From Chromobacterium subtsugae (lineage in GTDB: Bacteria; Pseudomonadota; Gammaproteobacteria; Burkholderiales; Chromobacteriaceae), in the NCBI RefSeq assembly GCF_001676875.1, contig NZ_JYKA01000006.1:62001-126000 (forward strand): a DNA stretch of 64,000 nucleotides, in the 5' to 3' direction. Of the stretch, positions 33,861-42,366 are shown piece by piece. Position 1 is the stretch's first letter. Each line of letters starts with the position of its first letter. The position numbers were made by a program, and so were the translations under genes. The notes beneath the pieces were generated by a model that did not search any database, was not told the DNA's origin, and saw only the letters and a list, made by a program, of their open reading frames with translations.

Positions 33861-35087
33861 TCAGGCTTCCAGCGCCAGCAGCTCGGCCATGGTCTGGCGG
33901 CGGCGGATCTGGCGCACCGCGCCGCCATCCACCAGCACTTCGGCCAGCAGCGGCCGACTGTTGTAGTTGGAGGACATCGTCGCGCCGTAGGCGCCGGCGT
34001 CATGGAACAGCAGCAGGTCGCCGACCGCGGCCGGCGGCAGCGGCCGGGCTTCCACGGTGCCGCCCTCGCGCTGGGTGAACACATCGCCCGATTCGCACAG
34101 CGGGCCGGCGACCACGGTGTCGACGCTGCCGGATTTCGCCGCGCCCTGCGCATCGAGGACGGTGATGTGGTGGTAGCTGCCATAAAGCGACGGCCGCATC
34201 AGGTCGTTGAAGCCGGCATCCACCAGCACGAAGCGGCGGCTGCCCATGTTTTTTACCGCGCGTACCTCGCTGAGCAACACCCCGGATTCTGCTACCAGAA
34301 AACGGCCGGGTTCGATTTCCAGCCGCAGCGGATGGCCGAGCCGGTCGGCTATCTGGCGGCGCGCCTCGTCCCACAGCTCGAAGTAATGATCGGCGTCGAT
34401 GCGGGCGTCGCCGTCGCGGTAGGGGATGGACAGGCCGCCGCCGGCCGAAATGGCCTCGATGTCGCAATCCAGCCGCTGCACCAGCTCCACCATCGCGCCG
34501 CATACCCGCTGCAGGTGGCCGTAGTCGACGCCGGAGCCGATGTGCATGTGGATGCCGACCAGTTGCAGCCGGTGGCGGCGAATCTCCGCCAGCGCCAGCT
34601 CCAGATCGGCGTGCCAGATGCCGTGCTTGCTGTTTTCGCCGCCGGTATTGGTTTTCTGGCTGTGGCCGTGGCCGAAGCCGGGATTGATGCGCAGCCATAC
34701 CGGGTGGCCGGGGGAGGCCGCGCCCAGCTGGCTCAGCATGTCTATCGAGCCGGCGTTGACCGGAATGCCAAGCTCCGCCACCCGCGCCAGCGTGGCGCGG
34801 TCCAGCACATCGGCGGTGAAGATGATGTCGGCTTGCGCGCCGCCCTGATAGCCGGCGGCCAGCGCGCGTTCGATCTCGCCCAGCGACACCGCGTCCACTT
34901 TCACGCCCTGTTCGCGCATCAGGCGCAGGATGTGGGTGTTGGAGTTGGCTTTCTGCGCATAGCGTATGGTATCGAAGTGCGAGAGTTCGGCGATGCGCCG
35001 GCGTATGGTGTCGGCGTGGTAGATCCACAGCGGCGCGCCGTATTGCTGGGCGATGGCGGCGAGCTGGCGGGTGTCGAATGCGTGCAT
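33861..35087 (-). CDS. lysA: Diaminopimelate decarboxylase
   Basis: PLP enzyme that decarboxylates meso-DAP to lysine, the last step of lysine synthesis. 408 residues. The PLP Lys46 is in RYAQKANSN; HMHIGSGVD, the ISAGGGLSIPY glycine loop, IEPGRFLVAESG and the C-terminal GPLCESGDVF and FHDAGAYGATMSSNYNSR complete the fold III decarboxylase set. It lacks other biosynthetic neighbours and is divergent from a LysR-type gene, the arrangement known from E. coli lysA-lysR. Confidence 0.95.
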   Translation of the reverse strand: MHAFDTRQLAAIAQQYGAPLWIYHADTIRRRIAELSHFDTIRYAQKANSNTHILRLMREQGVKVDAVSLGEIERALAAGYQGGAQADIIFTADVLDRATLARVAELGIPVNAGSIDMLSQLGAASPGHPVWLRINPGFGHGHSQKTNTGGENSKHGIWHADLELALAEIRRHRLQLVGIHMHIGSGVDYGHLQRVCGAMVELVQRLDCDIEAISAGGGLSIPYRDGDARIDADHYFELWDEARRQIADRLGHPLRLEIEPGRFLVAESGVLLSEVRAVKNMGSRRFVLVDAGFNDLMRPSLYGSYHHITVLDAQGAAKSGSVDTVVAGPLCESGDVFTQREGGTVEARPLPPAAVGDLLLFHDAGAYGATMSSNYNSRPLLAEVLVDGGAVRQIRRRQTMAELLALEA

Positions 35088-35157
35088 GCTGGGGCTTCCG
35101 GATGGGTTTTTCCCATCATCAGCCGCTTTTCCATAAAAATAAAATAGCAATTTGTGG

Positions 35158-35181
35158 CCATATCTTTCATTTATGATATGG
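35158..35181. promoter_or_regulatory. Palindromic operator between lysA and lysR
   Basis: CCATATC and GATATGG arms separated by 10 nt, in the divergent promoter region. It contains a T-N11-A type dyad of the sort bound by LysR-type regulators and lies 24 bp before the lysR start. Confidence 0.6.
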
Positions 35182-35204
35182 GCTGATTTCCAGGGGGAGC
35201 GGCT

Positions 35205-36122
35205 GTGTCCGTCAATCTGCGTCATATCGAAGTGTTCCGCGCGGTGATGACCAGCGGCAGCGTCAGCGGCGCCGCGCGGCTGCTGCATACCTCGCAACCC
35301 ACGGTCAGCCGCGAGCTGGCGCGTTGCGAGCAATTGCTGGGGCTGGCGCTGTTCGAACGCAGCCGGGGACGGCTGCGGCCCACCCAGCAAGCCTTGCAGC
35401 TGTTTGCCGAAGTGGAGCGCAGCTTCATCGGCCTGGAGCGCATCGTCGGCAGCGCGGCGGCGATCCGCCAGTTCGCCGGAGGCCAGCTCGCCATCGCCTG
35501 CCTGCCGGTGTTCGCCCAGACGCTGCTGCCGGCAGCGTGCGCCGACTTTGTCGCCGGATTTCCCGATGTCGGCATAGACATCAGCCCGCAGGAGTCGCCA
35601 TGGCTGGAGGATTGGCTGGCGGCGCAGCGCTTCGATCTGGGGCTGACCGAGCAGCAGCAGGCGCCGGCCGGTTGCCAGACGCAGACGCTGTGGCAGGGCG
35701 ATGAAGTGTGCGTGCTGCCGGCTGGCCATCCGCTGGCGGCCAAGCGCAGGCTGGAGGCGGCCGACTTCGCCGGGCTGTCCTTCATCAGCCTGGCCGCCAG
35801 CGACAGCTACCGCCAGCAGGTGGATGCCTGGTTCGCGCGCGAGAGGGTGTCGCGGCGCATGCAGCTGTCCAGCCACAGCGCGGCCTCGGTGTGCGCGATG
35901 GTGAGGCTGGGGCTGGGCGTGGCCATCGTCAACCCGCTGACCGCGTTGGCCGAGGCCGGCGATGGCCTGGTGGCTAGGCCGCTGGCCGCATCCATCCCCT
36001 TCAGCGTGCAACTGGCCCTGCCGCAATATCGGCCGGCGTCGCCGCTGCCGGGACGCTTCGCCGATTCGCTGCGGCGGCAAGCGGCCGCGCAAGAGCGGCT
36101 GCTGGCCGCCTTGCTGGCCTAG
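35205..36122 (+). CDS. lysR: LysR-type regulator, probable activator of lysA
   Basis: 305 residues. The winged HTH is at about 3-62 (LRHIEVFRAVMTSGSVSGAA, then TSQPTVSRELARCEQLLGLALF) and the ligand-binding domain at about 90-300. The start is GTG at 35205, with GGGGAGC upstream. Its divergence from lysA across a 117-bp region with a dyad makes it the likely DAP/lysine-responsive activator of lysA; this is inferred from the known E. coli arrangement. Its last codons overlap the convergent secreted-protein gene by 4 bp. Confidence 0.88.
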   Translation: MSVNLRHIEVFRAVMTSGSVSGAARLLHTSQPTVSRELARCEQLLGLALFERSRGRLRPTQQALQLFAEVERSFIGLERIVGSAAAIRQFAGGQLAIACLPVFAQTLLPAACADFVAGFPDVGIDISPQESPWLEDWLAAQRFDLGLTEQQQAPAGCQTQTLWQGDEVCVLPAGHPLAAKRRLEAADFAGLSFISLAASDSYRQQVDAWFARERVSRRMQLSSHSAASVCAMVRLGLGVAIVNPLTALAEAGDGLVARPLAASIPFSVQLALPQYRPASPLPGRFADSLRRQAAAQERLLAALLA

Positions 36123-37090
36123 GGCCGGGCGGTGGCCCAGGACTTGGGATTGTTTTCGTCCGGCGTAGCCGGCTTGTCCGGACAGTCGCTGGCGAACAGG
36201 CAGCACCACTGCGGCTTGGCCGGGCACATTTGCGCCACCTGGTCCCAGGTTTGCGCCGGATCGGGCTTTTCGGCGCGGAAGTGGCTGTAGTTCTGGCTGA
36301 CGATGGGCGCGTCCGGCTCCGGGCTGGGGTCGCCGGAGAAGTAGAACGATTGCGGATGGCGATAAGGCTTGCCGCCGTCGGCGTCGGGGGCGGCCTGCTT
36401 GTAGAAGGCGTAGCCGAACAGGATCTTCTGCGGACCGACCAGCCGCGAATAGGCTTGCAGGCTGTTGTCAAGGTGGCTGCTTTCCGCCTTGTTGTACGGC
36501 AGGTGGCGGATGAAGTCCTGCCGCGGCGGATGGTTGTTCAGCGAGAACTGGCAGCATTGCGGCATGCCCGGCAGGCGGTCGGCGTAGGTCAGGAAATAGG
36601 CCTTGTTGCCCAGCGAGACGAAGCTGCAGCTGTAGTGGTTGCTGCCGGGAAAAATGGGCAAGCAGCGCTTCTCGTAGTGTTCCATCATCGCGCCCTTGCC
36701 GTCGCCGTCGGCCGGTACGTAGCTGGCGTCGTAGTAGCTGGCGCCGTAGGACACTTCATAATCGTCGGGGCTCAGGCCGGCCGGTGGAGAGCTGTACGGC
36801 GGCGGGTATTGCTCGTAGTTCTTGAACACCCGGTACATGGTCCAGTCGCTGACCCACCATTTGGGGAACAGCGGGTTGCTGGGCTGGCCGGGGCTGCGCG
36901 GATAGGTGCAGTTGAACGGTGGCAGGCACCATTTTTCATTGTGGACGCCGCCGGTGTAATAGGTGTGGCGCAGGCGGGCCGCCAGTTCCTGCCAGGGCAG
37001 CGGGGTGGGATCGAAAGTCGGATTCGGCGCGGCGCGGACTGGCAAGGCGAGCAGGCACAGCAGCGCGAGGCTGAGGCGGGGCAGCGGCAT
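36119..37090 (-). CDS. Secreted protein of unknown family
   Basis: 323 residues with a clean signal peptide (MPLPRLSLALLCLLALPVRA). The mature protein is unusual: rich in Tyr, Pro, Trp and Cys, with no hydrophobic segment. Motifs include HTYYTGGVHNEKWCLPPFNC, FPKWWVSDWTMYRVFKNY, SYYDASYVPADGDGKGAMM and a C-terminal CPAKPQWCCLFASDCPDKP. About nine to ten cysteines suggest several disulfides. I do not recognise the family. AAAGGA precedes the ATG at 37090; a start eight codons upstream would lack a ribosome site. Monocistronic. Confidence 0.7.
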   Translation of the reverse strand: MPLPRLSLALLCLLALPVRAAPNPTFDPTPLPWQELAARLRHTYYTGGVHNEKWCLPPFNCTYPRSPGQPSNPLFPKWWVSDWTMYRVFKNYEQYPPPYSSPPAGLSPDDYEVSYGASYYDASYVPADGDGKGAMMEHYEKRCLPIFPGSNHYSCSFVSLGNKAYFLTYADRLPGMPQCCQFSLNNHPPRQDFIRHLPYNKAESSHLDNSLQAYSRLVGPQKILFGYAFYKQAAPDADGGKPYRHPQSFYFSGDPSPEPDAPIVSQNYSHFRAEKPDPAQTWDQVAQMCPAKPQWCCLFASDCPDKPATPDENNPKSWATARP

Positions 37091-37620
37091 GGCGGGCGTC
37101 CTTTCTTCTGGCATGTACTTGGAGGAATAGTCCGTGGGGATGCCGGCTGTCCTGTTCTTTTGGCCAGGTTGTGCGATGCCGGACCCGCCAGGGGCGGCAA
37201 GGGGGTGATTTCAATGCGCCGCTTAAAATTGCAATTAAATGCTTAAATTTCTTACAAAAAGAAATATAAATCGTATTTGCTGTGAAAAATAATAATTTCC
37301 ACGTTAAATTATCTAATGCTTAACTATATGTTGCCAGTGCTGTTGGGATATTTTGGGCTGTTGGCGGCATCCCGCATTGACAGCAAGGTCCATATGCTTC
37401 ATCAATAGTTCCTGAATGCTATCTTTCATCGATTGATGCCTGCAATTTCGGTGTTTTTCTGATTGATGGCGGAAGTTTGCTTAATTTTTCAGTAGTGACC
37501 ACTGTCTGTCCCATCTTGGCGCGACCGGCAACGGCCGGCGCGCTGAGCGTCCGTCGTCGTCGTTGCCGCCGTGGAGGCCCTTCAGGGCATCGCAGCCGTG
37601 GCATCGCGAGGAACTTATTC
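37091..37620. other. AT-rich non-coding region upstream of POT transporter
   Basis: About 530 bp. The part 37220-37340 is strikingly AT-rich and contains TTTCTT/AAGAAA inverted repeats and poly-A runs; 37500-37600 returns to GC-rich sequence. No frame with a ribosome site is convincing. It probably holds the peptide-transporter promoter and a long leader, perhaps with a regulator or nucleoid-protein site; no specific box is recognised. Confidence 0.5.
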
Positions 37621-39108
37621 ATGACGTCGACCGCGCTCAACCCCCTGCGGCAGCCCAAGCCGTTTTACCTGATCTTCTCGATCGAATTCTGGGAACGTTT
37701 CGGTTTCTACGGCCTGCAGGGCATTCTGGCCGTCTACCTCGTCAAGGCGCTGGGTCTGCGCGAGGCTGACTCGTTCACGCTGTTCTCGTCCTTCATCGCG
37801 CTGGTGTACGGCCTGATCGCCGTCGGCGGCTGGCTGGGCGACAAGGTGCTGGGCACCAAGCGGACCATACTGCTGGGCGCGCTGGTGCTGGCCGCCGGCT
37901 ACGGGATGGTGACCGCGTCGGCCGAGCATATCGGCCTGCTCTACCTGGGCATGGGCACCATCGCGGTGGGCAACGGCCTGTTCAAGGCCAACCCGTCGTC
38001 GCTGCTGTCCAAGTGCTACGAGGAAAACGATCCGCGGCTGGATGGCGCCTTCACCATGTACTACATGGCGATCAACATCGGCTCGCTGCTGTCGATGCTG
38101 GCCACGCCGTGGCTGGCCGACAAGTTCGGCTACGCCCACGCCTTCGCGTTGTCGGTGGTGGGCATGCTGATCACTGTCGCCAACTTCCTGCTGATGCAGG
38201 GCTGGGTGAAGCATTACGGTTCCGACGCCGACTTCCGCCAACCCAAGCTGTCCACCTGGCTGGCGGTGCTGGCCGGGGTGGTGGTCGCCTGTGGCGCCGC
38301 CGCGCTGCTGCTGAAGCACGAGATCATCGCCAACGTGGTGCTGGCCGCGCTGTCGATCGGCGTGGTGGGTCTGTACGTGAAGGAAACGCTGCTGCTGAAG
38401 GGCGCCGAGCGCAAGAAGATGATTGTGGCCGCCATCCTGATGCTGCAGGCGACGGTATTCTTCGTGCTGTACAACCAGATGCCGCTGTCGCTGAACTTCT
38501 TCGCCATCCACAATACCGAGCACACGCTGTTCGGCATCCCGGTGCAGCCGGAGCAGTTCCAATCGCTGAATCCGTTCTGGATCATGCTGGCCAGCCCTTT
38601 GCTCGCCGTCTGCTACAACAAGCTGGGCAACCGGCTGCCGATGCCGCACAAGTTCGCGATCGGCATGGTGCTGTGCGCCGGCGCCTTCCTGGTGCTGCCG
38701 CTGGGCGCCAAGTACGCCAACGCGCAAGGCCTGGTATCGTCCAACTGGATGGTGTTGAGCTATCTGTTGCAGAGCGTGGGCGAATTGCTGATTTCCGGCC
38801 TGGGCCTGGCGATGGTGGCGCAATTGGTGCCGCAGCGTCTGATGGGCTTCATCATGGGCGCATGGTTCCTGACCTCGGCAGCGTCGTCGGTGATCGCCGG
38901 CTGGGTGGCGGGCCTGACCGCCGCGCCGGACAACGTCACCAGCCCGCTGGCCACGCTGGAGATCTACAGCCGCGTGTTCACCCAGATCGGCGTGGTGACC
39001 GGGGCGATCGCGCTGCTCACCATCATCATCGCGCCGTGGCTGCACCGGATGACGCTGGACGAGAAGCCGGAGCAGCCGGAACACGAAATGGCGCTGGACG
39101 CGCGCTGA
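37621..39108 (+). CDS. POT/PTR family di- and tripeptide permease
   Basis: 495-residue proton-coupled oligopeptide carrier with about fourteen membrane segments. The N-terminal [17 protein letters not shown] carries the POT ExxER-type motif, and [20 protein letters not shown] follows in the family's place. Closest to the DtpA/DtpB group by pattern. GAGGAA lies eight bases before the ATG at 37621; a longer frame into the leader is rejected. Terminator shared with the convergent AlaX gene. Confidence 0.92.
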   Translation: MTSTALNPLRQPKPFYLIFSIEFWERFGFYGLQGILAVYLVKALGLREADSFTLFSSFIALVYGLIAVGGWLGDKVLGTKRTILLGALVLAAGYGMVTASAEHIGLLYLGMGTIAVGNGLFKANPSSLLSKCYEENDPRLDGAFTMYYMAINIGSLLSMLATPWLADKFGYAHAFALSVVGMLITVANFLLMQGWVKHYGSDADFRQPKLSTWLAVLAGVVVACGAAALLLKHEIIANVVLAALSIGVVGLYVKETLLLKGAERKKMIVAAILMLQATVFFVLYNQMPLSLNFFAIHNTEHTLFGIPVQPEQFQSLNPFWIMLASPLLAVCYNKLGNRLPMPHKFAIGMVLCAGAFLVLPLGAKYANAQGLVSSNWMVLSYLLQSVGELLISGLGLAMVAQLVPQRLMGFIMGAWFLTSAASSVIAGWVAGLTAAPDNVTSPLATLEIYSRVFTQIGVVTGAIALLTIIIAPWLHRMTLDEKPEQPEHEMALDAR

Positions 39109-39126
39109 GCCGCCGGCCGCATGCGC

Positions 39127-39151
39127 AAACGGGAGCCAAGGCTCCCGTTTT
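39127..39151. terminator. Bidirectional terminator
   Basis: AAACGGGAGCC/GGCTCCCGTTT with a two-base centre between convergent peptide-transporter and AlaX genes. Confidence 0.9.
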
Positions 39152-39154
39152 CGC

Positions 39155-39862
39155 TTAATCCGCCAGTTCCACCACCACCCGCTTGTTGCGCGCGCCCTTG
39201 CTCTCTATCTTTTTCACCCGCACCCGGCCGATTTCGCCGGTGCGCGCCACATGGGTGCCGCCGCAGGGCTGCAGGTCCACGCCTTCCACTTCGATCAGCC
39301 GGATTTCCGGCAGGTGAAGGGGCGGCGTCACCGACATGGTCTTGATCAGCTCCGGCTGCGCCTTCAGCGCCTCGCCGCTGGTCATTTTCACCGCGAGCGG
39401 CAGGTCGGCGGCCACCAGCCGGTTCAGCTCGGCCTCTATCTGGTCCTTGTCCAGCTCCATGCCCTCCGGCAGATCGAAATCGAGCCGGCCGGATTCGGCG
39501 GTGAGATTGCCGCCGGTGACGCCGGCCTTGATCACGACCGACAACAGGTGCAAACAGGTATGGATGCGCATGTGGCGATGGCGGCGGTCCCAGTCCAGCT
39601 CCAGCGTCACCTCGGTTCCCGGCGCGAGGCGGACGTCGCCCTCGGTCTGGTGCCGGATGGCGCGGGTGTCGCGGTCGCGGCGGGTGTCGGCGACGCGCAG
39701 CGCGGCGCCGTCGGCCAGCGTCAGCATGGCGCTGTCTCCAGGCTGGCCGCCGCCCAGCGGGTAGCACAGCGTGTCTTCCAGGATCAAGCCCGCGTCGTCG
39801 TGGGACAGCACGCGGGTGGACAGGCGGGTCTGGTAGGGGTCTTGATAGAAGCGTTCCGTCAT
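39155..39862 (-). CDS. Stand-alone alanyl-tRNA editing protein (AlaX)
   Basis: 235-residue homologue of the AlaRS editing domain that hydrolyses Ser-tRNA(Ala) or Gly-tRNA(Ala). Zinc ligands are visible as the HxxxH of RIHTCLHLL and the CxxxH of PCGGTH. The N-terminal half (LEDTLCYPLGGGQPGD) matches the AlaX-M type, which includes the small beta-barrel domain. A trans-editing role in translation quality control is known for the family. Monocistronic; rluA follows divergently about 150 bp away. Confidence 0.92.
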   Translation of the reverse strand: MTERFYQDPYQTRLSTRVLSHDDAGLILEDTLCYPLGGGQPGDSAMLTLADGAALRVADTRRDRDTRAIRHQTEGDVRLAPGTEVTLELDWDRRHRHMRIHTCLHLLSVVIKAGVTGGNLTAESGRLDFDLPEGMELDKDQIEAELNRLVAADLPLAVKMTSGEALKAQPELIKTMSVTPPLHLPEIRLIEVEGVDLQPCGGTHVARTGEIGRVRVKKIESKGARNKRVVVELAD

Positions 39863-40012
39863 GATGCGTCCTTTGTCGTCTTGTCAGGACAGGGTGACGG
39901 CAGCTCGCCGGGATTTCAAGTGACAGCGCCGCGGAGAAAAGACGGTAACAGCTTGTGGCGAAAGGCTTTAGCGCCGATAATCGCCGCCAATCGATTTTCA
40001 AAGCCGTTAGCC

Positions 40013-40690
40013 ATGCAAAGACATAATCTGGAACACTACAATCCGCCGCCGGACACCGGCCTTTCCGTGATCTACGCCGATAGCTGCCTCCTGGTGCTGG
40101 ATAAGCCGAGCGGCCTGCTATCGGTGCCGGGGCGCGGCGAGGACAAGGCCGACTGCCTGATCAGCCGCGCGCAGAAGGCGTATCCGGACGCGCTGACCGT
40201 GCACCGGCTGGACATGGCCACCTCCGGCCTGGTGGTGATGGGGCGCGGCCCCGAGATGCAGCGCGCGCTGTCGATCGCCTTCATGGAGCGCAAGGTCAAG
40301 AAGCGCTACATCGCGGTGGTGGACGGCATCGTCGAGAACAATAGCGGCACCATCGACCTGCCGCTGCTCATCGATTGGCCGAACCGGCCGCGGCAGAAAG
40401 TAGACCTGGAGCACGGCAAGGAAGCCATTACCCATTTCCGCGTGATTTCGCGCGACACCGGCCGCGACATCACCCGGGTGGAGCTGGACCCGCAAACCGG
40501 CCGCGCCCACCAGCTGCGCATGCACATGCTGCACCTGGACATGGGCCACCCGATCCTGGGCGACGACATCTACGCGCCGCCGGAGGCGCTGGCCAAGGCC
40601 GACCGCCTGCTGCTGCACGCGTCCCGGCTGGTGTTGCGCCACCCGGTGACTTTCGAGGAAATGGAATTCGAGGCGCCGGCGCCGTTCTGA
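40013..40690 (+). CDS. rluA: Pseudouridine synthase RluA
   Basis: 225-residue enzyme that isomerises U746 in 23S rRNA and U32 in several tRNAs. The catalytic Asp67 is in VHRLDMATSGLVV, and the KPSGLLSVPGRG, KRYIAVVDG and GRAHQLRMHM motifs follow in family order. There is no S4 domain, as expected for RluA rather than RluC/D. No clear ribosome site precedes the ATG at 40013. It ends in a bidirectional terminator shared with queF. Confidence 0.92.
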   Translation: MQRHNLEHYNPPPDTGLSVIYADSCLLVLDKPSGLLSVPGRGEDKADCLISRAQKAYPDALTVHRLDMATSGLVVMGRGPEMQRALSIAFMERKVKKRYIAVVDGIVENNSGTIDLPLLIDWPNRPRQKVDLEHGKEAITHFRVISRDTGRDITRVELDPQTGRAHQLRMHMLHLDMGHPILGDDIYAPPEALAKADRLLLHASRLVLRHPVTFEEMEFEAPAPF

Positions 40691-40707
40691 CGCCGGGCCA
40701 GGCGCAT

Positions 40708-40738
40708 AAAAAAGGGATGCCGGCAGGCATCCCTTTTG
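40708..40738. terminator. Bidirectional terminator, rluA and queF
   Basis: AAAAGGGATGCC/GGCATCCCTTTT stem with a four-base loop. Confidence 0.9.
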
Positions 40739-40757
40739 TTTTGGCCAACGCGGGCGC

Positions 40758-41594
40758 TTACTGCCGCGCGGTGCGGATATTGTCCGTCGGCGCGGCGTCG
40801 GCGTTGCTGCGCCAGGGGTTGATGTCCAGGCCGCCGCGGCGGGTGTAGCGGGCGTAGACGGTGAGCTCGGTCGGCGCGCAGGCGCGCAGCACGTCGACGA
40901 AGATGCGCTCCACGCATTGCTCGTGGAACTCATTGTGCTGGCGGAAGCCGATCAGGTAGCGCAGCAGCGCCTCGCGGTCTATCTTCGGCCCGGTGTAGCG
41001 GATGGAGACGCTGCCCCAGTCCGGCTGGCCGGTGACCAGGCAGTTGGATTTCAACAGATTGCTGCACAGGGTTTCGCTGACGATGTCGGCGGCGTCGGCT
41101 TTGAGAATCTCGGGGCAGGGCGCGTAGTGGTCGACCTCTATGTCCAGGTCGTCGATGTACTCGCCTGCCAGTTCGCGTACCTGTTCGGCGGCGAAGGCTT
41201 GCGGCAGCGCGATGGAGACGGCGACTTCCGCGCCGGCGGCGTCGGTCAGGTCGCGCGCCAGTTGGGCGGCGAGGGCGTTGACGCTGTCCATCCGCGTCTG
41301 GTTGTAGCTGTTCAGGTACAGCTTGAACGATTTGGACTCGATCAGCCGGGGGCTGGCGGCGGGGATGCGGAAGGTGGCGATGCCGACTTGCGGCTTGCCG
41401 CGCGCGTTCAGCCAGGACAGCTCGAAACCGGTCCAGATGTCGACGCCGGCAAACGGCAGCGCGGCTTCCGCCACGCCGATCTCGTCGCGCTTGGTCTGGC
41501 GCGCGATCGGGAACAGCAGGCTGGAATCGTACTGATCCTGATAGCTGACGGTTTTGCCCAGCGGCGAATGTTCGGGAGTGGCGTGTGTGCTCAT
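40758..41594 (-). CDS. queF: NADPH-dependent preQ0 reductase
   Basis: Reduces the nitrile of 7-cyano-7-deazaguanine to preQ1 in queuosine synthesis. 278 residues, the long two-domain (E. coli-like) form. The active-site Cys lies in SNLLKSNCLVTGQPDWGS, and the QueF motif ESKSFKLYLNSYNQTR is upstream; the C-terminal EFHEQCVERIF is conserved. AAGGAAA precedes the ATG at 41594. It lies 11 bp downstream of a CPBP protein gene and may be part of the murJ transcript. Confidence 0.95.
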   Translation of the reverse strand: MSTHATPEHSPLGKTVSYQDQYDSSLLFPIARQTKRDEIGVAEAALPFAGVDIWTGFELSWLNARGKPQVGIATFRIPAASPRLIESKSFKLYLNSYNQTRMDSVNALAAQLARDLTDAAGAEVAVSIALPQAFAAEQVRELAGEYIDDLDIEVDHYAPCPEILKADAADIVSETLCSNLLKSNCLVTGQPDWGSVSIRYTGPKIDREALLRYLIGFRQHNEFHEQCVERIFVDVLRACAPTELTVYARYTRRGGLDINPWRSNADAAPTDNIRTARQ

Positions 41595-41605
41595 ATCGGT
41601 TTCCT

Positions 41606-42364
41606 TTACAGCAGGCCCTTGCGCCATAGCGCCATCAGGTCCATGGTCAGCGCCACGCTGCAATGCAGCGCGACGCCCAGCCAGATTGATTTATAGCGGT
41701 AGCTGAGCCAGCCCAGCGCCGCGCCGGCGAGAATGGCGGCCAGGCTTTCCAGCGCCGGCTTTTCGAAATGGATCATGCAATAAGGAATGATCATCACGAA
41801 AATCGCCAGCCAGCCGAGGCGCGGCTTCAGGCCGTGCACCATATAGCCGCGGAAGAAGAACTCCAGCGCGGCGAATTGGGCGAAATACAGCAGCTCCCAC
41901 AGCAGCCAGTGCGGCCACAGCGTCTCGCCCGGGCTCAGGCGGAAGAACGGGTAGATCGCCAGAAAGCCGGGCTGCGCCGACGCCCACCACACCAGCGGCA
42001 GCATCAGCGCGTAAAACAGCGGAAACAGCTTGAGGTCGGTTTTCAGCGCGGCGCGGTCCGGCCAGGCTACGCCGTAGTCGGCCAGCCGCTCGCCTTTCAA
42101 CTTGATGTGCAGCAGCGGCAGCAGCGCATAGCCGGCGATGCTGGCCAGCGCCCAGTAGGCGGCGCGGAACAGCTCGGTATGCGGATTGGCGATCACGGCG
42201 GCGCGGAAGGCGTCCGCCGCCCGGGGCTGCGCCAGCGCCAGGGTTTCCAGCATCCAGTAGCGGTTGGCCGGATACTGCAGCCAGACCATGCACAGGCTGC
42301 TGACCAGCAGCACCGCCGCCGCCTGGCGCTCGGCGCGCGGCAGCAAGTCAAGCGTCCGGCGCAT
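41606..42364 (-). CDS. CPBP family intramembrane protein
   Basis: 252-residue membrane protein with about seven hydrophobic segments. The CPBP/Abi motifs are present: EFFFRGYMVHGL (Glu plus Arg of motif 1) and CMIHFEKPALESL (His of motif 2). The domain is related to Rce1-type prenyl-protein proteases, but bacterial members often have unknown substrates. Start at 42364, only 2 bp after the murJ stop, so translation is probably coupled. No strong ribosome site of its own. Together with queF and murJ it forms a leftward unit. Confidence 0.85.
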   Translation of the reverse strand: MRRTLDLLPRAERQAAAVLLVSSLCMVWLQYPANRYWMLETLALAQPRAADAFRAAVIANPHTELFRAAYWALASIAGYALLPLLHIKLKGERLADYGVAWPDRAALKTDLKLFPLFYALMLPLVWWASAQPGFLAIYPFFRLSPGETLWPHWLLWELLYFAQFAALEFFFRGYMVHGLKPRLGWLAIFVMIIPYCMIHFEKPALESLAAILAGAALGWLSYRYKSIWLGVALHCSVALTMDLMALWRKGLL

Positions 42365-42366
42365 GC

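Noticed and set aside
37419-37658. Minus-strand frame in the transporter leader
   Set aside because: Arg-rich composition typical of an antisense frame, overlaps the start of the POT gene, no ribosome site.
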